Below are positions 24,463-33,259 of a stretch of DNA of 51,520 bases, piece by piece; the first letter of the stretch is position 1; each line of letters opens with the position of its first letter. The stretch is taken from assembly GCA_014804425.1 (NCBI GenBank), contig JAAUZV010000005.1, forward strand, positions 1 through 51,520. Reading direction: 5' to 3'. The position numbers and the translations under genes were made by a program. The notes under the pieces were generated by a model, which saw only the letters and a list, made by a program, of their open reading frames with translations, did not search any database and was not told the origin of the DNA. The stretch is from Lachnospiraceae bacterium (GTDB lineage: Bacteria; Bacillota; Clostridia; Lachnospirales; Lachnospiraceae).

Positions 24463-24597
24463 GCGGCACGCGGGCAGGGCATAGAAAACCTTGCGGCGCG
24501 TCCGATACACGCAGGAGCGCATGCGGGCGCGGGCAGATCAATCGGAAAACGAAACGACAGGCATGTGAGAGCATGCATGGAAAGAAAAAACAGGAAC

Positions 24598-24629
24598 AGC
24601 AAGGGCGGGGAACTGCCCTTGCTTCTTTC
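24598..24629 (+). terminator. Terminator after the pspA operon
   Basis: AGCAAGGGC pairs with GCCCTTGCT around an 8-base loop, followed by TTCTTT. Confidence 0.6.
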
Positions 24630-24661
24630 ACCTATAGGAAAATATGCAATCTGGAGACGGT

Positions 24662-27190
24662 ATGAATAAATATGATTCTTTGAATGAAGCACAGAGAGAA
24701 GCGGTCACTACAACGGAAGGACCGCTGTTATGCTTAGCGGGGGCGGGCAGCGGGAAAACGCGGATGATCACGCACCGCATTGCCTATCTGATCGAGGAAT
24801 GCCAGGTGGATCCGTGGAACATCATGGCGATCACCTTTACGAATAAAGCGGCGGGAGAAATGCGGGAGCGCGTGGATCAGCTTGTCGGAATGGGTTCGGA
24901 AAGCATCTGGGTAACGACGTTCCATTCGAGCTGTGTGCGGATTTTGCGCAGGTACATAGACAGGCTGGGCTATGATAATCGTTTTACGATCTATGATACG
25001 GACGATTCCATGAGCGTGATGAAGGACATTTGCAAGAGTCTCCAGATCGATACGAAAATGTTAAAAGAGCGCGCGATCCTCTCGGCCATCTCCACCGCGA
25101 AAAATGAGAATATTTCCTGCACGGAGTATGCGATGGGCGCGCAGGGAGATTTTCAGAAGCAGAAGATATCCCGCGCATATACCGAGTATCAGGATCGTCT
25201 GCGTAAAAATAACGCGCTCGATTTCGATGATCTTTTAATGAAAACGGTGGAGCTGTTTACGACCTGTCCCGAAGTATTACAGGCGTATCAGCGGCGGTTT
25301 CAATATATCATGGTGGACGAGTATCAGGACACGAATACGGTGCAGTTCATGCTCATCAAACAACTTGCCGGATCAAAGCATAACCTGTGCGTGGTCGGCG
25401 ATGATGACCAGTCGATCTATAAGTTCCGCGGCGCGAATATTCGGAATATTCTTGACTTTGAACAGTATTTTCCCGAGGCAAAGGTTGTGAAGCTTGAGCG
25501 GAATTATCGTTCCACGCAGAATATTTTGAACGCGGCAAACGCGGTCATCAGCAATAACAGAGGGCGAAAAGAAAAACAACTCTGGACAGAGCAGGAGGGC
25601 GGCGCGCTGCTGCATTTCCGTCAGTTTGATACCGCGTATGAGGAGGCGGAGTTTCTCGCGGACGATATCTGCCGTAAAAGAAGAAAAGGGATTTTGGATT
25701 ATGGGGATTGTGCCGTGCTTTACCGCACGAACGCGCAGTCGCGCCTGATCGAGGAGCGGCTGGTCGTGGAGGGGGTTCCGTATCTGCTCGTCGGCGGACA
25801 GAATTTCTATGCAAGGAGAGAGATCAAGGATATTCTTGCTTATTTGAAAACGATCGATAACGGGCAGGATGATCTGGCGGTCAGGCGCATCATCAATGTC
25901 CCGAAGCGGGGAATCGGCGCAACGACGATCGTGCGGATACAGGAGTATGCTGCGGCACATGATATGAGCTTTTTTGACGCGCTGTGCGAGGCGGATCGGA
26001 TTGATACGATCGGCAGGAGCGCCGCGAAGCTGAAACCGTTCGTGCTGATGATACAGGCGCTTCGGACAAAGCTGCGGGAAGGTTTTCATGTGGACGAGCT
26101 TATCCGCGAGGTGATCGACACCACCGGATATGTGCGGGAATTGGAGGCGTCAGACGAGGAAGACGCGAGAGACCGGATCGGCAATATTGACGAGCTGATC
26201 AGCAAGGCAGTCGCTTATGAGGATACGCACAATGAATCGAGCCTGAGCGAGTTTTTGGAGGAGGTCGCACTGGTCGCGGAGGTTGACAATGTAAATGATG
26301 ACAACCGTGTGCTCATCATGACGCTCCACAGCGCAAAAGGACTGGAGTTTGACCATGTGTATCTTGCGGGCATGGAGGACGGGGTATTCCCCGGCAGCAT
26401 GGCAATCTATGATGATAATCCGGCAGAGTTAGAGGAGGAGCGCAGGCTTGCTTATGTCGGGATCACGAGGGCAAAAAAAGAACTGACGCTCACCAGCGCA
26501 AAGCAGCGCATGGTGCGCGGTGAAACACAGTACAATGATGTCAGCCGCTTTGTCAGGGAGATTCCGCAGGAGCTTTTGGATAACCGACCGCTTGGGACAC
26601 GGAGCTTAAACGACTACGGCAGTGATGGTTATGAGGAAAATTCCTTTGGCGGGCGCGGCTTCGGCAGCGGTTTTGGTAAAAATAGCTTTGAAAGCAGCTC
26701 CGGGGGAAGCAGTGACAGCACCGGCGGCATGTCCGCGGCGTCCTTTGTGGAACGGTATGAGCAGCAGGAGCGTGAGCGGCAGGGCAGAACGGGAGCGGGG
26801 GAACAATCCGGACGCTCGGGAACCGGTGCGGCAGATTATAGAAGGAGATGGCAGCAGGGCCGGGTATACGGCGATAATGTGTTTGACTTAAAAAAACCGA
26901 AAGGCAACGCAGGCGATTCCCGGTTAAAGGAAGTGTATGGCATCGGCAATGCCGTAAAAACGGCAAGGCCCCTGTTCGGAGCAGGCAGCGGCATTCAGAC
27001 GGGCGCGTCCATGTCGGGAACGGGCGGTGTGGATTACGGCGTCGGCGACAGAGTCCGTCATATGAAATACGGGGACGGCACGGTCTTAAAGCTGGAGAAA
27101 GAGCCGAAGGATTACAAAGTAACAGTCTCTTTTGACGGCGCCGGAACAAAGATCATGTATGCCGGATTTGCGAAGCTGAAAAAACTGTAA
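24662..27190 (+). CDS. pcrA: ATP-dependent DNA helicase, PcrA/UvrD family
   Basis: This superfamily 1 3'-5' helicase (842 aa) acts in repair, displacement of recombinase from DNA and transcription-coupled processes. Visible motifs are the Q-motif (LNEAQREAV), Walker A GAGSGKT at 27-33, motif II DEYQDTN, motif III DDDQSIYKFRGA, motif IV NYRS, motif V TLHSAKGLEFDHVY and motif VI YVGITRAKKEL. The C-terminus has a Gly/Ser/Phe-rich linker followed by a Tudor-like domain (GVGDRVRHMKYGDGTVLKLE), which in PcrA contacts RNA polymerase. I chose ATG 24662, preceded by GGAG; ATG 24644 is possible. Codon use matches the surrounding core genes. Confidence 0.95.
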   Translation: MNKYDSLNEAQREAVTTTEGPLLCLAGAGSGKTRMITHRIAYLIEECQVDPWNIMAITFTNKAAGEMRERVDQLVGMGSESIWVTTFHSSCVRILRRYIDRLGYDNRFTIYDTDDSMSVMKDICKSLQIDTKMLKERAILSAISTAKNENISCTEYAMGAQGDFQKQKISRAYTEYQDRLRKNNALDFDDLLMKTVELFTTCPEVLQAYQRRFQYIMVDEYQDTNTVQFMLIKQLAGSKHNLCVVGDDDQSIYKFRGANIRNILDFEQYFPEAKVVKLERNYRSTQNILNAANAVISNNRGRKEKQLWTEQEGGALLHFRQFDTAYEEAEFLADDICRKRRKGILDYGDCAVLYRTNAQSRLIEERLVVEGVPYLLVGGQNFYARREIKDILAYLKTIDNGQDDLAVRRIINVPKRGIGATTIVRIQEYAAAHDMSFFDALCEADRIDTIGRSAAKLKPFVLMIQALRTKLREGFHVDELIREVIDTTGYVRELEASDEEDARDRIGNIDELISKAVAYEDTHNESSLSEFLEEVALVAEVDNVNDDNRVLIMTLHSAKGLEFDHVYLAGMEDGVFPGSMAIYDDNPAELEEERRLAYVGITRAKKELTLTSAKQRMVRGETQYNDVSRFVREIPQELLDNRPLGTRSLNDYGSDGYEENSFGGRGFGSGFGKNSFESSSGGSSDSTGGMSAASFVERYEQQERERQGRTGAGEQSGRSGTGAADYRRRWQQGRVYGDNVFDLKKPKGNAGDSRLKEVYGIGNAVKTARPLFGAGSGIQTGASMSGTGGVDYGVGDRVRHMKYGDGTVLKLEKEPKDYKVTVSFDGAGTKIMYAGFAKLKKL

Positions 27191-27308
27191 GTTTCTGAAA
27201 ATTTTCACAATTAATCGTAGTAAAACAAAAAAATAAGTGGTATAATGTGCAGAGGGATAGTTTTAAGAATTGATGATAGATTGAAAATATAGAAAAGGGG
27301 TAAGGGAC

Positions 27309-27605
27309 ATGAAGAAAGAAAAACTGGAAGAACTGATCAGTGCAATCAAGGTTGGCGAGCTGCTTGGCAAGAAAGAGCCGGAGCCTGAACCGGAGAAAAA
27401 GAGCAATGTGCTTCTTTGGGTGCTTGCGATCATCGGTGTGATCGCTGCAGTTGCCGGAATCGCTTATGCGGTATATCGCTATTTCACGCCGGATTATCTT
27501 GAGGATTTCGAGGACGATTTCGACGATGAATTTGAAGATGAGGCAGAGGACGAGGAAGATAAGGATGATAAGGATGATGCGGCTGAGGAGAAGGCCGACG
27601 AGTAA
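27309..27605 (+). CDS. Small membrane protein with acidic tail, unknown function
   Basis: The 98-aa protein has a basic N-terminal helix, a PEPEPE linker, one transmembrane helix at about 34-57 (NVLLWVLAIIGVIAAVAG) and a tail of about 35 residues that is nearly all Asp and Glu. No signal cleavage site is evident, so the acidic tail is probably outside or at the membrane surface. A TATAAT at 27241-27246 and an AAAAGGGG site precede it. It is flanked by pcrA and the rRNA methyltransferase gene and ends in a strong terminator hairpin. I know of no assigned function. Confidence 0.8.
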   Translation: MKKEKLEELISAIKVGELLGKKEPEPEPEKKSNVLLWVLAIIGVIAAVAGIAYAVYRYFTPDYLEDFEDDFDDEFEDEAEDEEDKDDKDDAAEEKADE

Positions 27606-27630
27606 GCATTCTATTACAAACAATGGAGGG

Positions 27631-27660
27631 AAGCGGGATGTAGTCATCCCGCTTTTTTAT
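27631..27660 (+). terminator. Terminator/attenuator hairpin directly before the rlmD start
   Basis: AAGCGGGATG pairs perfectly with CATCCCGCTT around TAGT and is followed by TTTT. It lies between a GGAGGG sequence (27625-27630) and the ATG at 27666, so it may both end the upstream transcript and affect translation of the next gene. Confidence 0.8.
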
Positions 27661-27665
27661 ATCAT

Positions 27666-29045
27666 ATGAAAAAAGGACAGGTTATAGAGGGAATCGTTAC
27701 AAAGGTGAATTTTCCCAATAAAGGCATTGTGGAAGCAGAGGGAGAACGGATGGAAGTGAAGGGCGTGCTGCCGGGGCAGAAAGTCTCCGTCGCCGTGCAG
27801 AAGGTCCGGCACGGAAAGGCGGAGGGACGTTGTCTTTCCGTGTTGGCGCGCGCACCCTATGAAATTGAGGCACAGTGTCCGCATGCAGGGGAATGCGGCG
27901 GATGCAGCTATCAGACCATGCCCTATGAGGAACAGCTCAAACTGAAAGAACAGCAGGTGCTTGCGCTCATGCAGCCGATTTTTGAAAGGCAGGGCGCGAA
28001 TTTATATGAGGGAATCAAAAAGAGCCCCCGTCAGTTCGGATATCGTAATAAGATGGAGTTTACATTCGGTGATGAATATAAGGACGGTCCGCTGTCACTC
28101 GGCATGCATAAAAAAGGAAGCTTTTATGACATTGTTCCGGTAACGGAATGCTGCATTGTCGATGAGGATTATCGGAAAATCCTGGGTGCGGTCATGGAGT
28201 TTGCGCGGGAAAAAGGATTGTCTTTTTATCATAGACTGCGCCATGTGGGGTATCTGCGCCATCTGCTTGTGCGGAAGGCTGTACGCACAGGGGAGCTGCT
28301 GATCGCAATCGTGACAACAACGCAGGAAGAGCGCACACCGGAGCTGAAAGCGCTTTGTGAGCGGCTACTGGCATTGTCGATTGATGGGAAAATAGTAGGG
28401 ATCGTACATACCAGTAATGATTCTCTTGCCGATGTGGTGCAGAGCGATGCGACGGAAGTGCTCTACGGGCAGGACTATTTTTATGAAGAACTGCTGGGGC
28501 TGCGCTTTCGCATTTCCGAGTTTTCTTTTTTTCAGACAAACAGCCTCGGCGCGGAGGTGCTCTATGAGACCGCGCGGGAATACATCGGGGAGATCCATAC
28601 AAAAAGCGGACGAAAGCCCGTCATTTACGACCTCTATTCAGGCACGGGAACGATCGCGCAGATGATGGCGCCGGTGGCGGAGCGGGTGATCGGTGTGGAG
28701 ATCGTGGAGGAAGCGGTTCACGCAGCGCGGGAAAACGCGGCGCTGAATGGTTTACATAACTGCGAATTCATCGCGGGAGACGTGCTGAAGGCGCTCGACG
28801 AGATCGAGGAACAGCCGGATTTTATCATCCTTGATCCACCGCGTGACGGGATTCATCCGAAGGCATTGAAAAAGATCATCGCTTACGGCGTGGAACGGCT
28901 GGTCTACATTTCCTGTAAGCCGACAAGCCTTGCAAGGGATCTGGAGGTATTTTTGGATATGGGATACCGTGTGGAGCGCATGTGCTGCGTTGATATGTTT
29001 CCGGGCACAGTGCATGTGGAGACGGTGTGCTTATTGTCCAAATGA
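27666..29045 (+). CDS. rlmD: 23S rRNA (uracil-5-)-methyltransferase, RlmD/RumA family
   Basis: This SAM-dependent enzyme of 459 aa methylates C5 of a uracil in 23S rRNA (U1939 in E. coli for RlmD; Firmicute paralogues may target other uridines). An N-terminal TRAM RNA-binding domain covers about 1-60. A four-cysteine iron-sulphur site is seen as C71, C77 and C80 (CPHAGECGGC) with a further Cys in TECC near 160. The SAM site is DLYSGTGTI, the catalytic base region is LDPPRDG and the nucleophilic Cys is in YISCKPTSLARDL. There is no ordinary ribosome site next to the start; the only SD-like GGAGGG lies 35 bases upstream, on the far side of a hairpin. Confidence 0.92.
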   Translation: MKKGQVIEGIVTKVNFPNKGIVEAEGERMEVKGVLPGQKVSVAVQKVRHGKAEGRCLSVLARAPYEIEAQCPHAGECGGCSYQTMPYEEQLKLKEQQVLALMQPIFERQGANLYEGIKKSPRQFGYRNKMEFTFGDEYKDGPLSLGMHKKGSFYDIVPVTECCIVDEDYRKILGAVMEFAREKGLSFYHRLRHVGYLRHLLVRKAVRTGELLIAIVTTTQEERTPELKALCERLLALSIDGKIVGIVHTSNDSLADVVQSDATEVLYGQDYFYEELLGLRFRISEFSFFQTNSLGAEVLYETAREYIGEIHTKSGRKPVIYDLYSGTGTIAQMMAPVAERVIGVEIVEEAVHAARENAALNGLHNCEFIAGDVLKALDEIEEQPDFIILDPPRDGIHPKALKKIIAYGVERLVYISCKPTSLARDLEVFLDMGYRVERMCCVDMFPGTVHVETVCLLSK

Positions 29046-29099
29046 CATGTCTGGCATTATGTTGAGGATAAATTGAATTTTGAATAAAAAACCCACATA

Positions 29100-29128
29100 T
29101 TGACAGAGTTGCTTGCGCTTTTTATAAT
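29100..29128 (+). promoter_or_regulatory. Perfect-consensus promoter for the hydrogenase-chemoreceptor gene
   Basis: TTGACA at 29100-29105, exactly 17 bases, then TATAAT at 29123-29128. A perfect match on both boxes is rare in natural genes. It predicts strong basal transcription that would need repression or post-transcriptional control. Confidence 0.85.
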
Positions 29129-29190
29129 AAAATTATACAATTTGTACAAAAGATAATTGCATAAGAAATTTTTACCATTTAAGGAAAGGA

Positions 29191-29208
29191 TAGTGAATCA
29201 ATTCACTA
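29191..29208 (+). promoter_or_regulatory. Palindrome between ribosome site and start codon
   Basis: TAGTGAAT and ATTCACTA flank CA. The palindrome directly follows the ribosome-site-like AAGGAAAGGA (29181-29190) and ends 10 bases before the ATG at 29219. It may form a hairpin that sets the SD-start distance, or serve as a repressor operator. Confidence 0.55.
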
Positions 29209-29218
29209 GTTTAAAATC

Positions 29219-31153
29219 ATGAGTATTATCAATGTAGATATTGACAAGTGTGTAGGCTGCAATGCCTGTGTACGTGCATGCCCTGTAGGGGATGCGAATG
29301 TGGCTCAAATGGACGAAAACGGCAAATTAAAAATCACAATAGATGACGAAAAATGCATCAAGTGCGGTGCATGCATCAGAGCCTGTTCGCATGGCGCAAG
29401 GTCATATGTGGATGATACCTTGCGATTCCTTGAGGATTTGAAAAAGGGACAGGAAATTGCGCTGATAGCAGCACCTTCCATCAAGATTGCATTTGACGGA
29501 AGCTGGCGTCATGCTCTCCAGTGGCTGCATGACCATGGTGCCAAAAAGATATATGATGTAAGCTTTGGAGCAGATATCTGTACTTGGGCACATTTGAGAT
29601 ATTTGGAGAAAAATCCCGGAAAAAAGCTGATTTCACAACCTTGCGCGGCAGTCGTCAATTATGTACAACGACATAAGCCTGAGCTTTTTTCCAATCTTTC
29701 CCCGGTTCACAGCCCTATGTTGTGTCTTGCCGTATATATGAAGAAGGTCTTGGGATATAAAGGAAAAATAGCGGCAATCTCACCTTGTATTGCAAAGATT
29801 GAGGAGTTTCGTGAAACAGGGCTTGTGGACTACAATGTCACGATGGAACATTTGCGATGCTACTTTGAGGAAAATGGTGTCAAACTCCCGGAGATTAAAG
29901 TATTTAGCGAATTTGAATTTGATGGCAAACAGGGTTTGGAGGGTGCTATTTATCCAAAGCCCGGTGGTCTTATGGTCAACATGCTGACACATGCACCAAA
30001 TATGAACATTATTACCTCAGAGGGCACAGAATCACTTTATCATGATATGGAAACATACAGCACACTACAAGAATCAGAAAAGCCTGATCTTTTTGATGTG
30101 CTCAACTGCGGTGATGGGTGTAACGGCGGTCCTGCGACAGGCGTACATTATCAGCGTTTTGCCATGAACAATATTATGCATAGCGTGGAACAGCATGCCA
30201 GAAAGGTGCGCAAGACAAATACTACCAAAAAAGGAGTAGACCAACAGTTTGCCGAATTTGATAGGACACTAAACCTCAATGATTACATACGCACATACAA
30301 ACAACACAATATCAATAAATCCGGTGTCTCCGAACGGGAAATCGAAAATGCCTTTGCTCTGATGGGCAAACACACTGAAGCGGAAAAACGATTTGACTGT
30401 CATTCCTGCGGCTACCGGTCATGCCGTGATATGGCAATCGCAGTGGCGAGCGGATTGAATACGCCGGAAAACTGTCATGAATTCATGATGAAATCCATAC
30501 AGGAAGAGCGCCATAGAGTGGGCCAGGTTAATGAAAAGGTTCTGGCAATGAACGACGAACTGATGCGTGTGTTTAAAGAACTCTATGAAAATATTGAAGC
30601 GGTAAAGCAGGAAGCTACACAGATACAGGAAGAGAGCAGCAAGAGTTCACAGGAAATGTCAGGTGTATCAGAACGTATAGAAGATCTGAATCAAATGAAC
30701 CAGAATATCACGCAGGCAATGAAAGCGATTAACCAAAGTATTACTAAATACAATGAAATGACACAGAATGTAGAAAAAATCGCCGGAAAAATTAATCTAC
30801 TCTCCCTAAATGCTGCCATTGAAGCTGCAAGAGCCGGAGAAGCCGGACGCGGATTTTCAGTCGTGGCATCCAATATCCGGGAACTTTCCGACAACTCTAA
30901 ATCATCTGTCGGTAACGCCAAGGAAAGTGATGGAGAAATCAGAAATGCGATTGAGAACGTTAATCAAGTAATTCTGAATTTTGATGACACTGTAAAACAA
31001 CTGATCCCTGTGACAAACGGTGCGATCGAAGGTGTGCAGACAACTTCCAGCAACAGTCAGCGTATCAAAGAATCCATGGAAGATTTGGAGCGGCTTGCTA
31101 AAGAGGTGGAAGATATGATTATCGAAACCAATAAGGTACTACAGGTCGAGTAG
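29219..31153 (+). CDS. Sensory [FeFe]-hydrogenase-like protein fused to a chemoreceptor signalling domain
   Basis: A soluble 644-aa fusion. Residues 1-65 are a two-cluster ferredoxin ([24 protein letters not shown]). About 75-320 is an iron-hydrogenase catalytic-type domain with variant H-cluster motifs: SQPCAA (C142), SPCIAKIEE (C190) and NCGDGCNGG (C297, C301), so all four cluster-ligand cysteines are present. About 390-425 is a further Fe-S domain (C394, C397, C402, C419; CHSCGYRSC). From about 430 a coiled coil leads to the chemoreceptor hairpin tip ([20 protein letters not shown]). No membrane helix is present. The motifs fit group C-like sensory hydrogenases, which normally carry PAS domains. 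I infer that it reports H2 or redox state to CheA/CheW. No hydrogenase maturation or che genes are nearby. Confidence 0.9.
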   Translation: MSIINVDIDKCVGCNACVRACPVGDANVAQMDENGKLKITIDDEKCIKCGACIRACSHGARSYVDDTLRFLEDLKKGQEIALIAAPSIKIAFDGSWRHALQWLHDHGAKKIYDVSFGADICTWAHLRYLEKNPGKKLISQPCAAVVNYVQRHKPELFSNLSPVHSPMLCLAVYMKKVLGYKGKIAAISPCIAKIEEFRETGLVDYNVTMEHLRCYFEENGVKLPEIKVFSEFEFDGKQGLEGAIYPKPGGLMVNMLTHAPNMNIITSEGTESLYHDMETYSTLQESEKPDLFDVLNCGDGCNGGPATGVHYQRFAMNNIMHSVEQHARKVRKTNTTKKGVDQQFAEFDRTLNLNDYIRTYKQHNINKSGVSEREIENAFALMGKHTEAEKRFDCHSCGYRSCRDMAIAVASGLNTPENCHEFMMKSIQEERHRVGQVNEKVLAMNDELMRVFKELYENIEAVKQEATQIQEESSKSSQEMSGVSERIEDLNQMNQNITQAMKAINQSITKYNEMTQNVEKIAGKINLLSLNAAIEAARAGEAGRGFSVVASNIRELSDNSKSSVGNAKESDGEIRNAIENVNQVILNFDDTVKQLIPVTNGAIEGVQTTSSNSQRIKESMEDLERLAKEVEDMIIETNKVLQVE

Positions 31154-31176
31154 GGGATTGACAGTAAGATAAATAT

Positions 31177-31226
31177 CCAAATTCAAAAGGATTGGTTGAC
31201 AATATGTTAATCAATTCTTTTTTATG
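31177..31226 (+). terminator. Terminator after the hydrogenase-chemoreceptor gene
   Basis: AGGATTGGTTGA pairs, with G-U wobbles, with TTAATCAATTCTT and is followed by a run of T residues. Confidence 0.6.
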
Positions 31227-31259
31227 AAAATACAATAAAATGAGAAAAAATCACATGCT

Positions 31260-31541
31260 CAGCCTGTATTTACAACCCATGATACATAGCAGTTGTCTAA
31301 CCAGCTGTTGCGACGTGATGAAATCTGGTTTGTGGAAAAAGATGACAGAGGCGTATCCACGCTGTATTCATTGGCAGATTTTGTGGATGAGGATGGTTCC
31401 CGTATTCGCAAGGATAAAGTTATGAGAAGAATTATTTGATTGGAAAGTATGGTGCAATTCCTACCTTAAAGAGTATTGATATTATTATGGGAGGATTGCG
31501 TATGGTGAAAAAGGACAGAACAGGTAGCAGAAAAACGTGAG
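31260..31541 (+). pseudogene. Decayed RloA-like AAA ATPase 3' end, possibly with an RloB-like start
   Basis: Translation in one frame gives QPVFTTHDT, a stop, then QLSNQLLRRDEIWFVEKD and TLYSLADFVDEDGSRIRKD. After a frameshift it continues YLIGKYGAIPTLKSIDIIMGG. This matches the end of AAA ATPases of the RloA/abortive-infection type, including the switch-His element TTHDT. Immediately after, MVKKDRTGSRKT (about 31503-31541) resembles the start of the partner nuclease gene rloB and then stops. The locus is therefore the relic of an anti-phage ATPase/nuclease pair with at least one nonsense codon and one frameshift. Nothing else is visible in the 31154-31605 gap apart from the upstream terminator. 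Confidence 0.6.
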
Positions 31542-31605
31542 AGCAGAGGAAGTGTTGCCGGAGAAGTATGAAAAAGAGGGCATTGATAGAAAGGAAGAAT
31601 AACTT

Positions 31606-32250
31606 ATGGATCCAATGGACTTGATACGGGACAAGTTTTCACAGGATTGTACGATTGAGACAGTCTTGCATCTGCTCATGGCGCATTTTCATTTGGCTGA
31701 GGAAGAAGCGCAGGCTAAGATCAATGAGTACTTTGAGATCGTGGATATGATCGATGAGAACCGTAAGAAAGCGGAAAGGGAAGGTAAAATGAAGGAATAC
31801 AGATTTTATGGCTGGGAAACGGCCAATATAAAGGATGCAAACGGTTTAACACCGAGAGATTATTACGATATCCTGTCCAACATCTGGTGTGCTGACACCT
31901 GCGCACCGCGGATGAGGAACGAGTGGAGTGTCCATAATCCTACGCTTGGACAGTGTTCGATCACAGCATTCCTGTTGCAGGACTTTTTCGGCGGCAGGGT
32001 TTACGGTATTTTAAGACCAGACGGAAACTATCACTGTTTTAATGTGGTAGATGGCTGTGTGTTTGATCTGACCAGTGAGCAGTTCGGCGATGAAGTGCTG
32101 GATTACAGCAACTGTCCGGAACAGTTCAGGGAGACACACTTTGCCAAAGAGGAAAAGCGGCTGCGGTATGAATATCTGCGGAAACGGCTTTTGAAATTGC
32201 GCAAGCATGCGGAATATCAGGATATGACGGTTGTATTAATGTCCAAATAA
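31606..32250 (+). CDS. YunG-like protein with possible Cys-His-Asp triad
   Basis: The 214-aa soluble protein has a helical N-terminus (1-60). Its second domain carries residues typical of a papain/transglutaminase-like fold: C117 in LGQCSITA, H143 in NYHCFNV and D154 in VFDLTSEQF, in the right order for a catalytic triad. The pattern resembles the YunG family, whose biochemical role I do not know. An AAGGAAG site precedes the ATG. A second gene follows 30 bases downstream, so the two probably form an operon. Confidence 0.65.
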   Translation: MDPMDLIRDKFSQDCTIETVLHLLMAHFHLAEEEAQAKINEYFEIVDMIDENRKKAEREGKMKEYRFYGWETANIKDANGLTPRDYYDILSNIWCADTCAPRMRNEWSVHNPTLGQCSITAFLLQDFFGGRVYGILRPDGNYHCFNVVDGCVFDLTSEQFGDEVLDYSNCPEQFRETHFAKEEKRLRYEYLRKRLLKLRKHAEYQDMTVVLMSK

Positions 32251-32280
32251 TTTATTTTAGAAGGAGCACAAAAAGCCGTT

Positions 32281-33030
32281 ATGACGGGAAATATAGAAAG
32301 CAAGAAGCATGAAAAAATACATTTTCATATTGTTAGGAAATGGGCCTTCGCCGGAGCGCTTCTTCCTTACAAACTGTTTATCAACGGAGATTATGTGGGG
32401 GTTCTGACGAACGGAAAGACATTGGACATGGATGTTTCGAAATCGGATTTCTATTTTATTGATGAATTGTTCGCACCGTATGATGGGAATGCGATTATTT
32501 GCGCATCTGATATGGAAAATCCCGACCTTATTTCCATTGAAATACGTCGTGCCGGGGGGTGGAAAACAAACTCTTATAAGGAATTCTTCGTTTATCAAAA
32601 CGGCGAATACGTCAATTTGCCATCGCTTGATTACACGCATTACGTCCATGCATGTCATAGTGATACCACTTTTTCCGGTTTAACAGAGCAGGAAAAACGA
32701 TTCGCGCGTTGTTTGGAATTTCGCGAAGCAGTGTCAGATGCGGCAGATGACGTCTTATGCAGTGAGACCTTGTTTGATATGTTAGATGCGATTAAATGCA
32801 TTGGTGTAAAGCAGTACACGATAGCATTTGATACAATCTTGGAACAGTTATTTGCGGGGATTGCCTTGCCGCTCGATGATAACATGCGAAATAGTAGAGA
32901 TATTGCCGCCAAAATTGAGAAAGCCAATCATATTGTCAGGGATTGTGTAAAACGGAACGGAGCCATGGAGGAACTGCATAAATGCCTTGTAACCTATATC
33001 ATTGAGCATTTGACTGACAGCCATTCATGA
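32281..33030 (+). CDS. Protein of unknown function
   Basis: A 249-aa soluble protein. The N-terminal half is beta-rich (KIHFHIVRKWAFAGALLPYK, LFINGDYVGVLTNGK), with the look of a small beta-sandwich that sets an NG-turn, as in PEGA or DUF2846-like domains. The C-terminal half from about 140 is helical. No catalytic motif, signal peptide or membrane helix is seen. A GAAGGAG site lies 15-20 bases before the ATG. It shares an operon-like position with the YunG-like gene. Confidence 0.6.
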   Translation: MTGNIESKKHEKIHFHIVRKWAFAGALLPYKLFINGDYVGVLTNGKTLDMDVSKSDFYFIDELFAPYDGNAIICASDMENPDLISIEIRRAGGWKTNSYKEFFVYQNGEYVNLPSLDYTHYVHACHSDTTFSGLTEQEKRFARCLEFREAVSDAADDVLCSETLFDMLDAIKCIGVKQYTIAFDTILEQLFAGIALPLDDNMRNSRDIAAKIEKANHIVRDCVKRNGAMEELHKCLVTYIIEHLTDSHS

Positions 33031-33082
33031 TTTGTGTTGTTAGGGAAATATTTTCCTGCTTTGATTGGCGCAATAGCGTAAG

Positions 33083-33119
33083 AGAGTAATAACATAAACT
33101 TTAAGTTAAGTTTTACTCT
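33083..33119. promoter_or_regulatory. Nested inverted repeat before the XRE regulator
   Basis: AGAGTAA and TTACTCT enclose AAACTT-TAAGTT-AAGTTT, making a long AT-rich hairpin. It lies about 140-180 bases before the regulator start and after the unknown gene. It could be a terminator with a poor tail or the regulator's operator. Confidence 0.35.
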
Positions 33120-33259
33120 GATTTAGTCAACGACTGTTTTATGGATTTACCGATTCTGCTGTGACATAATATGCTCAGAAAGGTGATGCGATGAGGACCG
33201 CAGCAGGAAACGCGAACCTTTCATCACAAAAGAATGATTGTGGAAAGGACGTGAAAAAG

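Noticed and set aside
26553..27149. A 198-residue Arg/Pro/Cys-rich minus-strand frame opposite the helicase C-terminus.
   Set aside because: The composition is the mirror of the Gly/Ser-rich linker codons, and there is no start signal.
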